DNA from: Bacteroidales bacterium UBA3290
Lineage (GTDB): Bacteria > Bacteroidota > Bacteroidia > Bacteroidales > UBA932
Direction: 5' to 3'
Assembly (NCBI GenBank): GCA_002361615.1
Contig: DETK01000035.1
Span: forward strand, 88,572 to 120,954
DNA length: 32,383 bases
Positions 23,407 to 31,876 of the stretch are shown here, one piece after another; within the stretch, counting starts at the first letter, position 1; each line of letters opens with the position of its first letter. The notes under the pieces are model-generated. The model did not search any database and was not told the DNA's origin. It saw only the letters and a list, made by a program, of their open reading frames with translations. Made by a program: the position numbers and the translations under genes.

Positions 23407-24408
23407 TTAGTCACCCAAGGTTGCAACCATGACGGCTTTGATCGTGTGCATGCGGTTCTCGGCTTCGTCGAATACGATGCTGTTTTCGCTTTCGAAGACA
23501 TCTTCGGTCACTTCGATGCCGTCGAGACCGAATTTCTCATAGACGTCGCGGCCGGCCTTGGTCTCCAGGTTGTGGTAGGAGGGGAGACAGTGCATGAACT
23601 TGCACTTCGGATTGCCGGTGCGTTCCATCATCTTGGCGTTGACCTGGTAGGGCATCAGCAGTTTGATGCGCTCTTTCCAGACTTCGTCGGGCTCGCCCAT
23701 CGAGACCCAGATGTCGGTGTAGAGGAAGTCGCAGCCCTTGACGCCGGCGTCCACGTCGTCCGTCAGGGTGAGGGTCGCGCCGGTTTCGGCCGCAATCTTG
23801 CGGCAGGTTTCCACGAGTTCCGGGTTCGGCCAGAGCGACTTGGGGGCCACGATGCGCACGTCCATGCCCATCTTGCAGCCACCGACCATCAGGGAGTTGC
23901 CCATATTGAAGCGGGCGTCGCCCAGATAGGCGTAAGACACTTTGCTGAGCGGTTTGTCCACGTGTTCGCTCATGGTCAGGAAGTCGGCCAGGATCTGGGT
24001 GGGGTGGAATTCGTTGGTCAGGCCGTTCCACACGGGTACACCCGAATATTCGGCCAGCTGCTCGACCGTGGTCTGGGCGAAGCCGCGGTATTCGATGCCG
24101 TCGAACATGCGGCCCAGCACGCGGGCGGTGTCTTTCATCGATTCCTTGATGCCGATCTGCGAGCCGGAAGGGCCGAGATACGTGACGTGGGCACCCTGGT
24201 CATAGGCGGCTACTTCGAAGGAGCAGCGGGTGCGGGTCGAGGTTTTCTCGAAGATCAGGGCGATGTTCTTACCTTTGAGACGCGGCTGTTCGGTGCCGGC
24301 GTATTTGGCGCGCTTCAGGTCGCGGGCCAGGTCGAGGAGATACTGGATCTCTTTCGGGGTGAAGTCGAGGAGTTTGAGGAAACTCCGGTTTCTGAGGTTG
24401 TAAGCCAT
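23407..24408 (-). CDS. arcB: Ornithine carbamoyltransferase, catabolic (ArcB) type
   Basis: OTC joins ornithine and carbamoyl phosphate to citrulline, or runs in reverse in fermentation. It is 333 residues. STRTR (57-61) binds carbamoyl phosphate, followed by the HPTQ motif (135-138), the DIWVSMGE ornithine loop (232-239) and HCLP (273-276). The N-terminus (NLRNRSFLKLLDFT) and the partnership with carbamate kinase point to the catabolic type, which breaks citrulline down to ornithine and carbamoyl phosphate. The open frame extends 30 residues upstream, but MAYNLRN is the family start. It follows arcC by 23 bases. Confidence 0.95.
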   Translation of the reverse strand: MAYNLRNRSFLKLLDFTPKEIQYLLDLARDLKRAKYAGTEQPRLKGKNIALIFEKTSTRTRCSFEVAAYDQGAHVTYLGPSGSQIGIKESMKDTARVLGRMFDGIEYRGFAQTTVEQLAEYSGVPVWNGLTNEFHPTQILADFLTMSEHVDKPLSKVSYAYLGDARFNMGNSLMVGGCKMGMDVRIVAPKSLWPNPELVETCRKIAAETGATLTLTDDVDAGVKGCDFLYTDIWVSMGEPDEVWKERIKLLMPYQVNAKMMERTGNPKCKFMHCLPSYHNLETKAGRDVYEKFGLDGIEVTEDVFESENSIVFDEAENRMHTIKAVMVATLGD

Positions 24409-24431
24409 TTTTAGTTGTATAGGATGAATTG

Positions 24432-25373
24432 TTATTGTCTGACGATGCGCGTGCCGCAGGACGGGTTGTCGAGCTGGCCCGCTTCGGTGATGACGCACTC
24501 CGTGCCGCCGTTTTCCACAAAGAAGATGCCGGCGCGCACTTTCGGCGCCATAGAGCCTTCGGTGAAATGGCCTTCGGCCAGGTAGCGCTTGGCTTCCTCG
24601 ACCGTGATCACGTCGAGTGCACGTTCACCGGGTTTGCGGAAATTGACATAGACTTTCGGCACGTCGGTGAGGATGAACAGCGCGTCGGCGCGGATCTGCG
24701 AGGCGCAGAGGGCAGAGGCGAGGTCTTTGTCGATAACGGCCTCGACGCCGGAGAGGATGCCGCCGTTGTCGATGACTGGGATACCGCCGCCACCTACCGT
24801 GATGACGATGTTGCCCACTTCCACGAGCTGGCGGATGATCTCGAGATTGTTGATTCGGACGGGTTTCGGTGAAGCGACGACCTTGCGCCAGCCGTTTCCC
24901 TTGGGATCTTCGCGATAGACGGCGCCGGTCTCGGCCTGGAAGCGTTCCGCTTGTTCCCGGGTGTAGTAGGGGCCCACGGGCTTGGTGGGGTTGCGGAACA
25001 TCGGGTCGTCCTTGTCGACGACCACTTGCGTGACCAGCGAGACGACGCGGCGCCGGTTGCCATGGCGCACCAGCACGCGGTTCATGCCCTGCTCGATGAG
25101 GTAGGCGATGGCGCCCTGGGTCTGGGCGCCGCAGTAGTCCATCGGCATCGCTTCCAGATTGAAGAGCTGACGGCCTGCCTCCTGCTGCAGCATGACGGTT
25201 CCGACCTGGGGTCCGTTTCCGTGTCCGATGACGAGGAAATAACCCTGGTCCAAAAGATTATAGAGCTGCTCGCAGGTCTGTTCGACATTGGCCAGCTGCT
25301 CCTGGTAAGTTCCTTTCTGGCCGCTTCGCAAAAGAGCGTTTCCGCCGAAGGCGACCATAGCGATTTTCTTCAT
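24432..25373 (-). CDS. arcC: Carbamate kinase
   Basis: Carbamate kinase transfers phosphate from carbamoyl phosphate to ADP, giving ATP, CO2 and ammonia: the energy-yielding last step of arginine/citrulline or ureide fermentation. It is 313 residues. Motifs: VAFGGNALL at the N-terminus, IGHGNGPQVG (49-58), the MPMDYCGAQTQG segment, VVDKDDP, VITVGGGGIPV and GSMAPKVRA, all typical of the family. It leads the operon arcC-arcB-coiled-coil gene. No arginine deiminase (arcA) gene or arginine/ornithine antiporter lies in the window. Confidence 0.96.
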   Translation of the reverse strand: MKKIAMVAFGGNALLRSGQKGTYQEQLANVEQTCEQLYNLLDQGYFLVIGHGNGPQVGTVMLQQEAGRQLFNLEAMPMDYCGAQTQGAIAYLIEQGMNRVLVRHGNRRRVVSLVTQVVVDKDDPMFRNPTKPVGPYYTREQAERFQAETGAVYREDPKGNGWRKVVASPKPVRINNLEIIRQLVEVGNIVITVGGGGIPVIDNGGILSGVEAVIDKDLASALCASQIRADALFILTDVPKVYVNFRKPGERALDVITVEEAKRYLAEGHFTEGSMAPKVRAGIFFVENGGTECVITEAGQLDNPSCGTRIVRQ

Positions 25374-25389
25374 ATATAGGTTTTTTTAT

Positions 25390-25397
25390 TACATTTG
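25390..25397 (+). promoter_or_regulatory. Possible -7 element for the envelope module
   Basis: TACATTTG fits TAnnTTTG but lies 98 bases before the ATG at 25496 and has no -33 partner. In this AT-rich gap a chance match is quite possible. Confidence 0.25.
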
Positions 25398-25422
25398 TGT
25401 CGGTCTGTCCGATGATTCTATG

Positions 25423-25430
25423 CAAAGATA
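25423..25430 (-). promoter_or_regulatory. -7 element for arcC
   Basis: On the - strand this is TATCTTTG, 49 bases before the arcC ATG, the same 8-mer as the rpsL, rsgA and prenyl synthase boxes. No -33 TTG is seen at 19-21 bases. Confidence 0.55.
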
Positions 25431-25495
25431 GGATTAAATTGTAATTATAACGAGACTGATTGCAGCAAAACAGCATTTTTTTACATCATTTCTGT

Positions 25496-26221
25496 ATGAA
25501 ACATTATCTGGAAGCCGCCATTGTCCTTACACTCCTGCTCCCTGCCGGAGGCATGGCCCAGAATGATGCAACCCGGTACATGGATGCCGCGCAAGGGTCG
25601 GCGTTGCTCTACCGGGGACATAAGGCCTTCACATACACGCAAGCGTTCAACGGTACGTATTTCTGGTCGGACCCTGCCTTTGAGACCGGTGAAGTGGTTT
25701 ACAACGGGAAGCGCTACAGCGGAGTGCTCCTCAATGTGGACGCCGCCCGGCAGGACCTCCTGGTCAAGACGCCTACGGGAGAACTGTATAAGGTGCTCGC
25801 TTCGGCCTACGTGGACCGATTCAGCATGGGCGGGCGGCAGTTCTTCAACTTGAAGAAACGCTTTGGCGGGAGTGCCCCCGACGGTTACTGGGAATTGCTC
25901 CATGACGGACGCGCGAAGGCCTTCAAGCAGGTGAGGCGCACCCTGCAGCAAGATCTCGACGGCCACCTGCGTACCGGAATGGGATACGAAGGAGGGAACT
26001 ACAATCCCAAGATACACAATATCTTCCTATACAGCGTCTCCTACTGCTATGTTTCAGAGGAGGGCCGCATCGTCCCCATAAGACGGAGAGGGCAGCTCCT
26101 GAATCAATACAAGGACAAGAAGCGGGAGATCAAAAGGCATCTGGCAGCGCTCGAGAGGAATCGATCGCTCAATTTCGAGCAGTTCTGCAAGGAGGTGCTC
26201 TCTTACGCTGAATCGCTATGA
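25496..26221 (+). CDS. Exported protein of unknown function, first gene of envelope module
   Basis: A 241-residue protein with a signal peptide (hydrophobic core IVLTLLLPAGG, cleavage near MAQ, residue 22 or so). I do not recognise a named domain. The segment TGEVVYNGKRYSGVLLNVDAA (about 66-86) has the GxVxYxGKxY-x-x-V pattern seen in Bacteroidetes envelope proteins with short beta-strand repeats. The C-terminal 80 residues are basic and helical (for example KDKKREIKRHLAALER). An in-frame TTG at 25460 is rejected because it would precede the signal peptide with 12 polar residues. The stop overlaps the TonB receptor start (ATGA), so its job is probably tied to that receptor. Arginine codons include AGG and AGA, unlike the neighbouring housekeeping genes. 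Confidence 0.75.
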   Translation: MKHYLEAAIVLTLLLPAGGMAQNDATRYMDAAQGSALLYRGHKAFTYTQAFNGTYFWSDPAFETGEVVYNGKRYSGVLLNVDAARQDLLVKTPTGELYKVLASAYVDRFSMGGRQFFNLKKRFGGSAPDGYWELLHDGRAKAFKQVRRTLQQDLDGHLRTGMGYEGGNYNPKIHNIFLYSVSYCYVSEEGRIVPIRRRGQLLNQYKDKKREIKRHLAALERNRSLNFEQFCKEVLSYAESL

Positions 26222-28881
26222 GACAGTTACGCATCCTTTTCCCGCTGCTTCTGCTGCTGGGCTTCCTCCCGCTCAAGGCACAGACTCCATCCGACTCCCT
26301 CGACGTGACCAAGGCAGAGGTCCAGGACCTGATCGCATTCCTCAGGAGGGAGGTCGAACCCGATATATTCTTCCTCCGGGATTCGTCGGACATGAGGAAC
26401 TACACCGTCCGCGCTCCGAGGGGGGAATTCCTCGACAAGGCGTTCTCGGCCCTGCGTGAGAGCGGCTACACGGTGACCCGCTACGACGGCCACTGGTTCG
26501 TGATGAAAGGGCGCGACCTGGCCACCGACCTCCCCGCCGGCTATTTCAGGGTGCAGCCTGCTGCGGATGCGGCTTCACTGCTCGACCATCTCGACACGCA
26601 GGGGGCTGTGATGACCTTCCAGAACAAGATCTATGAGATAGGCGACCCTGAATCCGGCCGTAAGGACGGAACCGCCACCCTGCGGGGCTATGTGCGCGAC
26701 GTGGCCAACGGCGAGCCGCTTCCGGGCGTCTCGGTCTATGTGCCGGGCACCCGGTCCTACGCCACTACCGACAGCTACGGTTTCTACAAGATGGTGCTTC
26801 CGCTGGGTGAGATGAAGTTGAGCTTCAGCGGCTACTCGATGGAAGACGTCAGCCTCGACCTGATGGTCTTCGGCGACGGCTCCCTCGACGTCACCATGAA
26901 GGAGAAGGTCTATACCCTGAAAGGCGCCACGGTCACTTCCGAGAGTGCATCACACCACCGCACGCCCCAGATGGGCATCGAGAAGGTGCGGGTCAATGTC
27001 ATCAAGAACGTACCGGTGGTCTTCGGCGAGGCCGACGCCCTCAAGGTGGTGATGACCCTTCCCGGCGTGAAGACAGTGGGCGAGGCCGCCAGCGGCTTCA
27101 ACGTGCGCGGCGGTTCTACCGACCAGAACCTGATCCTGTTCAATGACGGCACGATCTACAATCCCAACCACATGTTCGGCATCCTCTCGTCGTTCAACAC
27201 CGATGTGATCAGCGACGTCGAACTCTACAAGAGTTCGATTCCCGCCTCGTACGGCGGGCGCATTTCCTCGGTGCTCGAGGTCAAGAGCCGGGAGGGGAAC
27301 AGCAAGAAGATTCAGGGGTCGCTCGGTCTGGGACTGCTCACCAGCCGCCTGCACCTGGAAGGTCCCATCGTGAAGGACCGCACCACTTTCATCCTGGGCG
27401 GCCGCACCACCTATTCCAACTGGCTCTTCAAGCTGCTTCCGGAAAACAGCGATTACACCGGAGGAAAGGCCTCGTTCCAGGACGTGAACCTTGGCCTGAA
27501 CCACAAGATCAACGCCAACAACTCGATACACGCCTACGGGTACTGGTCGCGCGACAAGTTCAGTTTCAGCAACGACACCACGTTCCGCTACCGCAACGTC
27601 AACGGATCCCTCAAGTGGCACAGCCTGTTCAACGAAAATCACTCCATGACGCTGACCGTCGGATACGACAGTTACCACTACAGCCTGGAGGACAGCTACA
27701 GTCCCTATACGTCCTACTTGCTCTCAACTGCAGTTGACCAGGCGTTCGCCAAACTCCATTTCAGGTCGTCCGTCCAGGGTTCCCATACGTTGGATTATGG
27801 CGTGAACGCCACGCGCTACGACCTCAATCCGGGCAGTCTCACCGCCACCGGCGACTCTTCGACCGTCAGTTCCAGGGCGCTCGACAGGGAAAGGGCCGTC
27901 GAAGCGGCCGTCTTCGTGAGCGACACATGGCGCATTTCGGATAATCTTTCCGCCGACCTGGGGCTGCGCTGGTCGCAGTTCTTCCAGGCAGCAGGGGAAA
28001 AGAGCTACGGAGGTCCCGAATTCAGGATATCCGGGAAATATTCGTTCAACGATCTTACCAGCGTCAAGGCCGGCTTCAACACCATGCGGCAGTACATCCA
28101 CATGATCTCGAACAGCATCAACGTCTCGCCGACCGACAGCTGGCGCCTGAGCAGTGACAGGATACGCCCGCAGACGGGCTGGCAGGCCGCTGCCGGATTC
28201 TACCGCACCTTGCTCGACAATACGGTTGACATTTCCCTGGAAGCCTACTACAAGCGGGTGCAGCACTACATCGACTACAAGAGCGGCGCCGTGCTGGTGA
28301 TGAACCCCAACCTGGCGGACGACCTGATCGAGACGGAAAACCGCTCCTACGGCGTCGAGCTGATGGTCAAGAAGACCCTGGGCAAACTCAACGGCTGGGT
28401 CTCCTACACCTGGTCGCGCTCCCAGCTGCGCGAGATGGAAGACCGCGGCGTGCTGACCGTCAACGGCGGCAGGTGGTACAATGCCGCATACGACAAGCCG
28501 CACGACGTGAAGTTCGTGGGCAACTACAGATTCACCCACCGTTACAGCCTCTCGGTGAACCTCGACTATTCCACGGGCCGGCCCGTCACGGTGCCGATAG
28601 GCGTCTATGAGTACGGCAACGGGACGAGACTGGTGTACTCCGAGCGCAACAGCTACCGCATACCCGACTACTTCCGGCTTGACCTTGCATTCATCATCGA
28701 GCCGGGACACTATCTCAAGCAGCTGACCCACATGTCGCTGACCTTCGGCTGCTACAACGTCACCGGCCGCAAGAATCCCTACTCCATCTACTACACACCG
28801 TATGGCAATGGCGTCAAAGGCCACATGCTCAGCGTTTTCGCTGTTCCGGTGCCTTATGTCAACTTCAATCTGAAATTCTGA
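26218..28881 (+). CDS. TonB-dependent outer-membrane receptor with N-terminal STN-like domain
   Basis: An 887-residue outer-membrane receptor. Order: signal peptide (1-22); an STN/secretin-like region (about 28-145); a carboxypeptidase-D-like regulatory domain (about 153-235, GYVRDVANGEPLPGVSV, then TTDSYGFYKM); the plug (about 255-370, with the FNVRGGSTDQN segment and SIPASYGGRISSVLEVKSREG); then a beta-barrel ending with the aromatic FNLKF, as expected for insertion by the Bam machinery. The STN-like region in such receptors can pass a signal to an anti-sigma factor, but no sigma/anti-sigma pair is next to it. It is followed by a DUF4249 lipoprotein instead of SusD, so it is not a standard glycan-uptake system. 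Start and stop codons overlap both neighbours (ATGA, TGATG). Substrate unknown. Confidence 0.93.
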   Translation: MRQLRILFPLLLLLGFLPLKAQTPSDSLDVTKAEVQDLIAFLRREVEPDIFFLRDSSDMRNYTVRAPRGEFLDKAFSALRESGYTVTRYDGHWFVMKGRDLATDLPAGYFRVQPAADAASLLDHLDTQGAVMTFQNKIYEIGDPESGRKDGTATLRGYVRDVANGEPLPGVSVYVPGTRSYATTDSYGFYKMVLPLGEMKLSFSGYSMEDVSLDLMVFGDGSLDVTMKEKVYTLKGATVTSESASHHRTPQMGIEKVRVNVIKNVPVVFGEADALKVVMTLPGVKTVGEAASGFNVRGGSTDQNLILFNDGTIYNPNHMFGILSSFNTDVISDVELYKSSIPASYGGRISSVLEVKSREGNSKKIQGSLGLGLLTSRLHLEGPIVKDRTTFILGGRTTYSNWLFKLLPENSDYTGGKASFQDVNLGLNHKINANNSIHAYGYWSRDKFSFSNDTTFRYRNVNGSLKWHSLFNENHSMTLTVGYDSYHYSLEDSYSPYTSYLLSTAVDQAFAKLHFRSSVQGSHTLDYGVNATRYDLNPGSLTATGDSSTVSSRALDRERAVEAAVFVSDTWRISDNLSADLGLRWSQFFQAAGEKSYGGPEFRISGKYSFNDLTSVKAGFNTMRQYIHMISNSINVSPTDSWRLSSDRIRPQTGWQAAAGFYRTLLDNTVDISLEAYYKRVQHYIDYKSGAVLVMNPNLADDLIETENRSYGVELMVKKTLGKLNGWVSYTWSRSQLREMEDRGVLTVNGGRWYNAAYDKPHDVKFVGNYRFTHRYSLSVNLDYSTGRPVTVPIGVYEYGNGTRLVYSERNSYRIPDYFRLDLAFIIEPGHYLKQLTHMSLTFGCYNVTGRKNPYSIYYTPYGNGVKGHMLSVFAVPVPYVNFNLKF

Positions 28882-30077
28882 TGAGAAAGCTTGGAAACAT
28901 TCTTTTGCTGATGACGGCGCTGCTTGCAGCGGTTTCGTGCATCTACGATTTCAACCCCGACCTGCAGGGTCGCGGGGGCGTGCTGGTGGTTGAGGGCGAC
29001 ATACTGATCGGGGACTTCACGGTCGTCAGGATCAGCCGTTCGATGGACCTGACGACAGACGTGACGGCTGGAAGGCACTTTGAACATGTGTCGGCATCCT
29101 GCTTCGTGGAAGCCTCCGACGGCACGGTTTACGGCAATGGCAGCAGCAGGATCGACACCCGTCCGGCCGACCCTTCATTGGAGTACAGGCTGGTCGTCAG
29201 GACCGAAACGGGAGAGTATGTTTCGGAGTGGGCCCGTCCGCTCAGGGCCTCCGCCATCGACAGCCTTTCCTATTCGATAAGCCCCGACGCGACGACGATG
29301 TGGGTGGAAGTCTCCGCCCATGGCGAGCGTGACAACATCTACTATCGCTGGATCGGAGAGGAGACCTGGGAATACCACGCTCCCTTCCATGCCACGCATT
29401 ATTTCGTTCCCAGGGGCACTATCCACAAGGGAGAAGTCATGCCGCGTGACACCGTGGTCGCCTATGAACACGGGGAAGACGCCTATTTCTGCTGGCGCTC
29501 CGGCATGGTAAACAGTGTGCTTGTGGCCTCCACGGGCGACCTTTCCGAGAACAGGCTTGTCAGGCACAGGCTCTATTCCATGGACAGGTACGACCAGAAG
29601 ATTTCATACCTGTATTCGGTTGATTTGACGCAGGAGGCCCTTTCGGAGGCCGCCTACAAGTACTGGACCCTGCTCGAAAAGAACTCCAACGACGTGGGCG
29701 GGCTGTTCTCTCCCGAACCCATGGAGATGAGGGGCAACATCGTCAATGTCAACGATCCTGAAGAGATGGTGCTGGGCTATGTCAGCGTTACGGTTCCTGC
29801 CAGGACAAGGTATTTCATCGTCTCCCACGATACCTCTTTCCCGAGGAGCCGGCGGAGCGACTACGATTACGAGCCGGTATATGTGCTCAAGAAAGACTGG
29901 CGGAGATACTATAGCAACAATTACGACGTCTATATGGAGCACAATGCCGATGACCCCGGGCGCGACCAGCAGGCCAACGACGAATTCGACTGGCTTCCGG
30001 CGCGATGCGTCAAATGCTGGCTCTGGAGTTCCGGCACCAAGAACAAGCCTTCCTACTGGCCCAACGACGACAAATAG
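28881..30077 (+). CDS. DUF4249 lipoprotein, partner of the TonB receptor
   Basis: A 398-residue lipoprotein: the signal ends AVSC, with C20 as the lipidated residue. The mature part matches DUF4249, a Bacteroidetes family usually encoded right after a TonB-dependent receptor and thought to be its surface partner. Seen here are the N-terminal beta-rich part (GGVLVVEGDILIGDF, RISRSMDL), the central SYSIS...YYRWIGEETWEYHAPF region and the cysteine-containing end (ARCVKCWLW), typical of the family. The start overlaps the receptor stop (TGATG). Of its 30 arginine codons, 15 are AGG, strongly unlike sufC (none). Function of the family is not established. Confidence 0.88.
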   Translation: MRKLGNILLLMTALLAAVSCIYDFNPDLQGRGGVLVVEGDILIGDFTVVRISRSMDLTTDVTAGRHFEHVSASCFVEASDGTVYGNGSSRIDTRPADPSLEYRLVVRTETGEYVSEWARPLRASAIDSLSYSISPDATTMWVEVSAHGERDNIYYRWIGEETWEYHAPFHATHYFVPRGTIHKGEVMPRDTVVAYEHGEDAYFCWRSGMVNSVLVASTGDLSENRLVRHRLYSMDRYDQKISYLYSVDLTQEALSEAAYKYWTLLEKNSNDVGGLFSPEPMEMRGNIVNVNDPEEMVLGYVSVTVPARTRYFIVSHDTSFPRSRRSDYDYEPVYVLKKDWRRYYSNNYDVYMEHNADDPGRDQQANDEFDWLPARCVKCWLWSSGTKNKPSYWPNDDK

Positions 30078-30089
30078 AACGGATTTACC

Positions 30090-31775
30090 ATGAAGAGACT
30101 TTTTTTCCTGCTTGCCCTGCTTGCCCTGCCGATGCTGCTTCCGGCCCAGGAGCGTGTGGCGGAGCGCACCTATATTTCGACCGACAAGGACGTTTTCGTC
30201 GCCGGTGACCGTATTTGGTGTTCGGCCTTCTGCGTTGACGGACAAGGGCGGCTCTCTGCCGTGAGCAGCGTGGCATACCTCGAGCTGCACAACGCATCGA
30301 CGATGGTTGCCAATGCCAGGATTGCGCTCGTGGCCGGCAGAGGAGCCGGCTGGATGGAGATTCCGCCCACCCTTCCGACGGGCAATTACCGTCTGATCGC
30401 TTACACCGCCCAGAACATTGCCGAAGAGGGCTATGACTACGAGGGCCTCTCGTCGAAGACCCTGTCCGTGTACAATGTGCTCACGAACGAACGTGTGGAC
30501 GGCGGAGTCGAAGTCGTAACGCCCGAAGCATATGCAGGCCTTCCTTCGGGCATGGGACCCGATCACGACAGCGGCGTGACGCTGCACTGGGAGAACGGTC
30601 GCCTGCTGCTGGAAAACAGGAGCGGGGAGCCTGTGACGCTGAGCCTTTCGGTGTTTCACGAGGACGGGATCCGGCACAATGCCAATCCCGGCATCGCCGA
30701 CTTCCTGGGAAGCGTCAAGGCGTCACATCCCGGAAAAGTCTCGGGCTCGAGGATTCCCGACTACGAGGGAGAGGTCATCCGCGGACGTATCGTGGGCTTC
30801 AGCGAAGAGATGATTCCCCATCTGATCGGGAAATACGCTTTCATCTCCTCGCCTTCCGACAAGTCGGACGTCTATGCGGCTCCCATCATGGAGGACGGTT
30901 CGCTGACCTTCTTCACCGGAGGCATATTCGGAAACAAGGAGTGCATCTGCGAGATCGAAGGCATCGACCCGAAACTCAGCTGCCACATCGAGTTGTTCTC
31001 GCCCTACGTCAATCCCCGGGTGGCCCCGGCCCCGGTCCTGAAGATCAGCGAGTCGCTCGGCGACGCGCTCAAGGCCAGAAGCGTCGCCATGCAGATAGAG
31101 CGCCGTTTCGAGGCGGACACACTGTACGAGTACCTGCCCCGCCGCACCGACGGTCTTTTCGACGAGAACGTCTGCGTACGCTATATCCTGGACGACTACA
31201 CCCGCTTCACGACCATGGAGGAGGTCTTCACGGAGTTCGTGTCCGAAATACGCCCCCGGCGCAGGAGCGACGGCAGCCTCGACATCAAGATCCGCCTGGC
31301 GGATATCGGCGGCAATGCCGCGTATTCGTCCGAGCAGACCATGATGATGCTCGATGGCGTACCGGTGTTCAACCAGCAGAAGATCCTGGATTACGACCCG
31401 CTGCTGGTCGAATCGATAGACATCTACCCCTATACGCATTTCATCGGGAACAGGATTTTCGAGGGTGTGGCCAATTTCGTGACTTACAAGCGCAATCTTC
31501 CGGCCTTCCGGTTCGACAGCAACGCCCGGGTCATCGACTACCAGGGCCTCTGCATCCCCATGGCCGTGACCGCTGCTCCGGTGGAAGGTAACAGCAACTA
31601 TCCTGACTACCGCCAGACGTTGCTCTGGCAGCCCCTGCTGGAGATAGAAGCCGGCGGGAGCCTCACCGTGGATTGTGCCGTTCCTCTCTACACAGGCGAT
31701 TTCAACGCCGTGGCGGAGGGCATGACCGCCTCGGGAAATCCCGTGTCAGGCAGTATTACGTTTGACTTGCGTTAA
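30090..31775 (+). CDS. MG2 / plug-domain envelope protein (barrel-less receptor-like)
   Basis: A 561-residue exported protein with a signal peptide (about 1-19, cleaved near PAQ). The N-terminal domain (24 to about 120) has the TYISTDKDVFVAGDRIWCSAF pattern of a macroglobulin MG2 domain. Near residues 415-475 is a TonB-receptor plug-like segment (MMMLDGVPVFN, then VESIDIYPYTHFIGNRIFEGVANFVTYK), but no beta-barrel follows: only about 85 residues remain. Proteins of this layout occur in Bacteroidetes beside TonB receptors; their function is unknown. It begins 12 bases after the DUF4249 stop and ends the module. The rpsL promoter starts 16 bases downstream, with no clear terminator between. Confidence 0.82.
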   Translation: MKRLFFLLALLALPMLLPAQERVAERTYISTDKDVFVAGDRIWCSAFCVDGQGRLSAVSSVAYLELHNASTMVANARIALVAGRGAGWMEIPPTLPTGNYRLIAYTAQNIAEEGYDYEGLSSKTLSVYNVLTNERVDGGVEVVTPEAYAGLPSGMGPDHDSGVTLHWENGRLLLENRSGEPVTLSLSVFHEDGIRHNANPGIADFLGSVKASHPGKVSGSRIPDYEGEVIRGRIVGFSEEMIPHLIGKYAFISSPSDKSDVYAAPIMEDGSLTFFTGGIFGNKECICEIEGIDPKLSCHIELFSPYVNPRVAPAPVLKISESLGDALKARSVAMQIERRFEADTLYEYLPRRTDGLFDENVCVRYILDDYTRFTTMEEVFTEFVSEIRPRRRSDGSLDIKIRLADIGGNAAYSSEQTMMMLDGVPVFNQQKILDYDPLLVESIDIYPYTHFIGNRIFEGVANFVTYKRNLPAFRFDSNARVIDYQGLCIPMAVTAAPVEGNSNYPDYRQTLLWQPLLEIEAGGSLTVDCAVPLYTGDFNAVAEGMTASGNPVSGSITFDLR

Positions 31776-31791
31776 TTTTGTTCAAAACTTG

Positions 31792-31822
31792 TTGGCAGTT
31801 AGGAATTTTTGTCCTATCTTTG
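31792..31822 (+). promoter_or_regulatory. Promoter of the rpsL operon
   Basis: TTG at 31792-31794, a 20-base spacer and TATCTTTG at 31815-31822 make a complete Bacteroidetes promoter (-33 TTG, -7 TAnnTTTG), the best in the window. The predicted start lies near 31827, at the base of the leader hairpin, about 50 bases before rpsL. Confidence 0.85.
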
Positions 31823-31825
31823 CAA

Positions 31826-31842
31826 CCCCGCAAAAAGCGGGG
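31826..31842 (+). promoter_or_regulatory. 5'-leader hairpin of the rpsL operon
   Basis: CCCCGC (31826-31831) and GCGGGG (31837-31842) form a perfect 6-bp GC stem around AAAAA, at or next to the predicted transcription start. There is no T-run after it, so it is not a terminator. It may shield the 5' end of this highly expressed mRNA or serve in ribosomal-protein feedback; both ideas are inferences. Confidence 0.6.
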
Positions 31843-31876
31843 TAATAAAACATAAATAATAGATTTACAACTATTT

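Noticed and set aside
26218..30077. SusC/SusD polysaccharide utilisation locus
   Set aside because: The receptor is followed by DUF4249, not SusD, and no carbohydrate-active enzyme gene is present.
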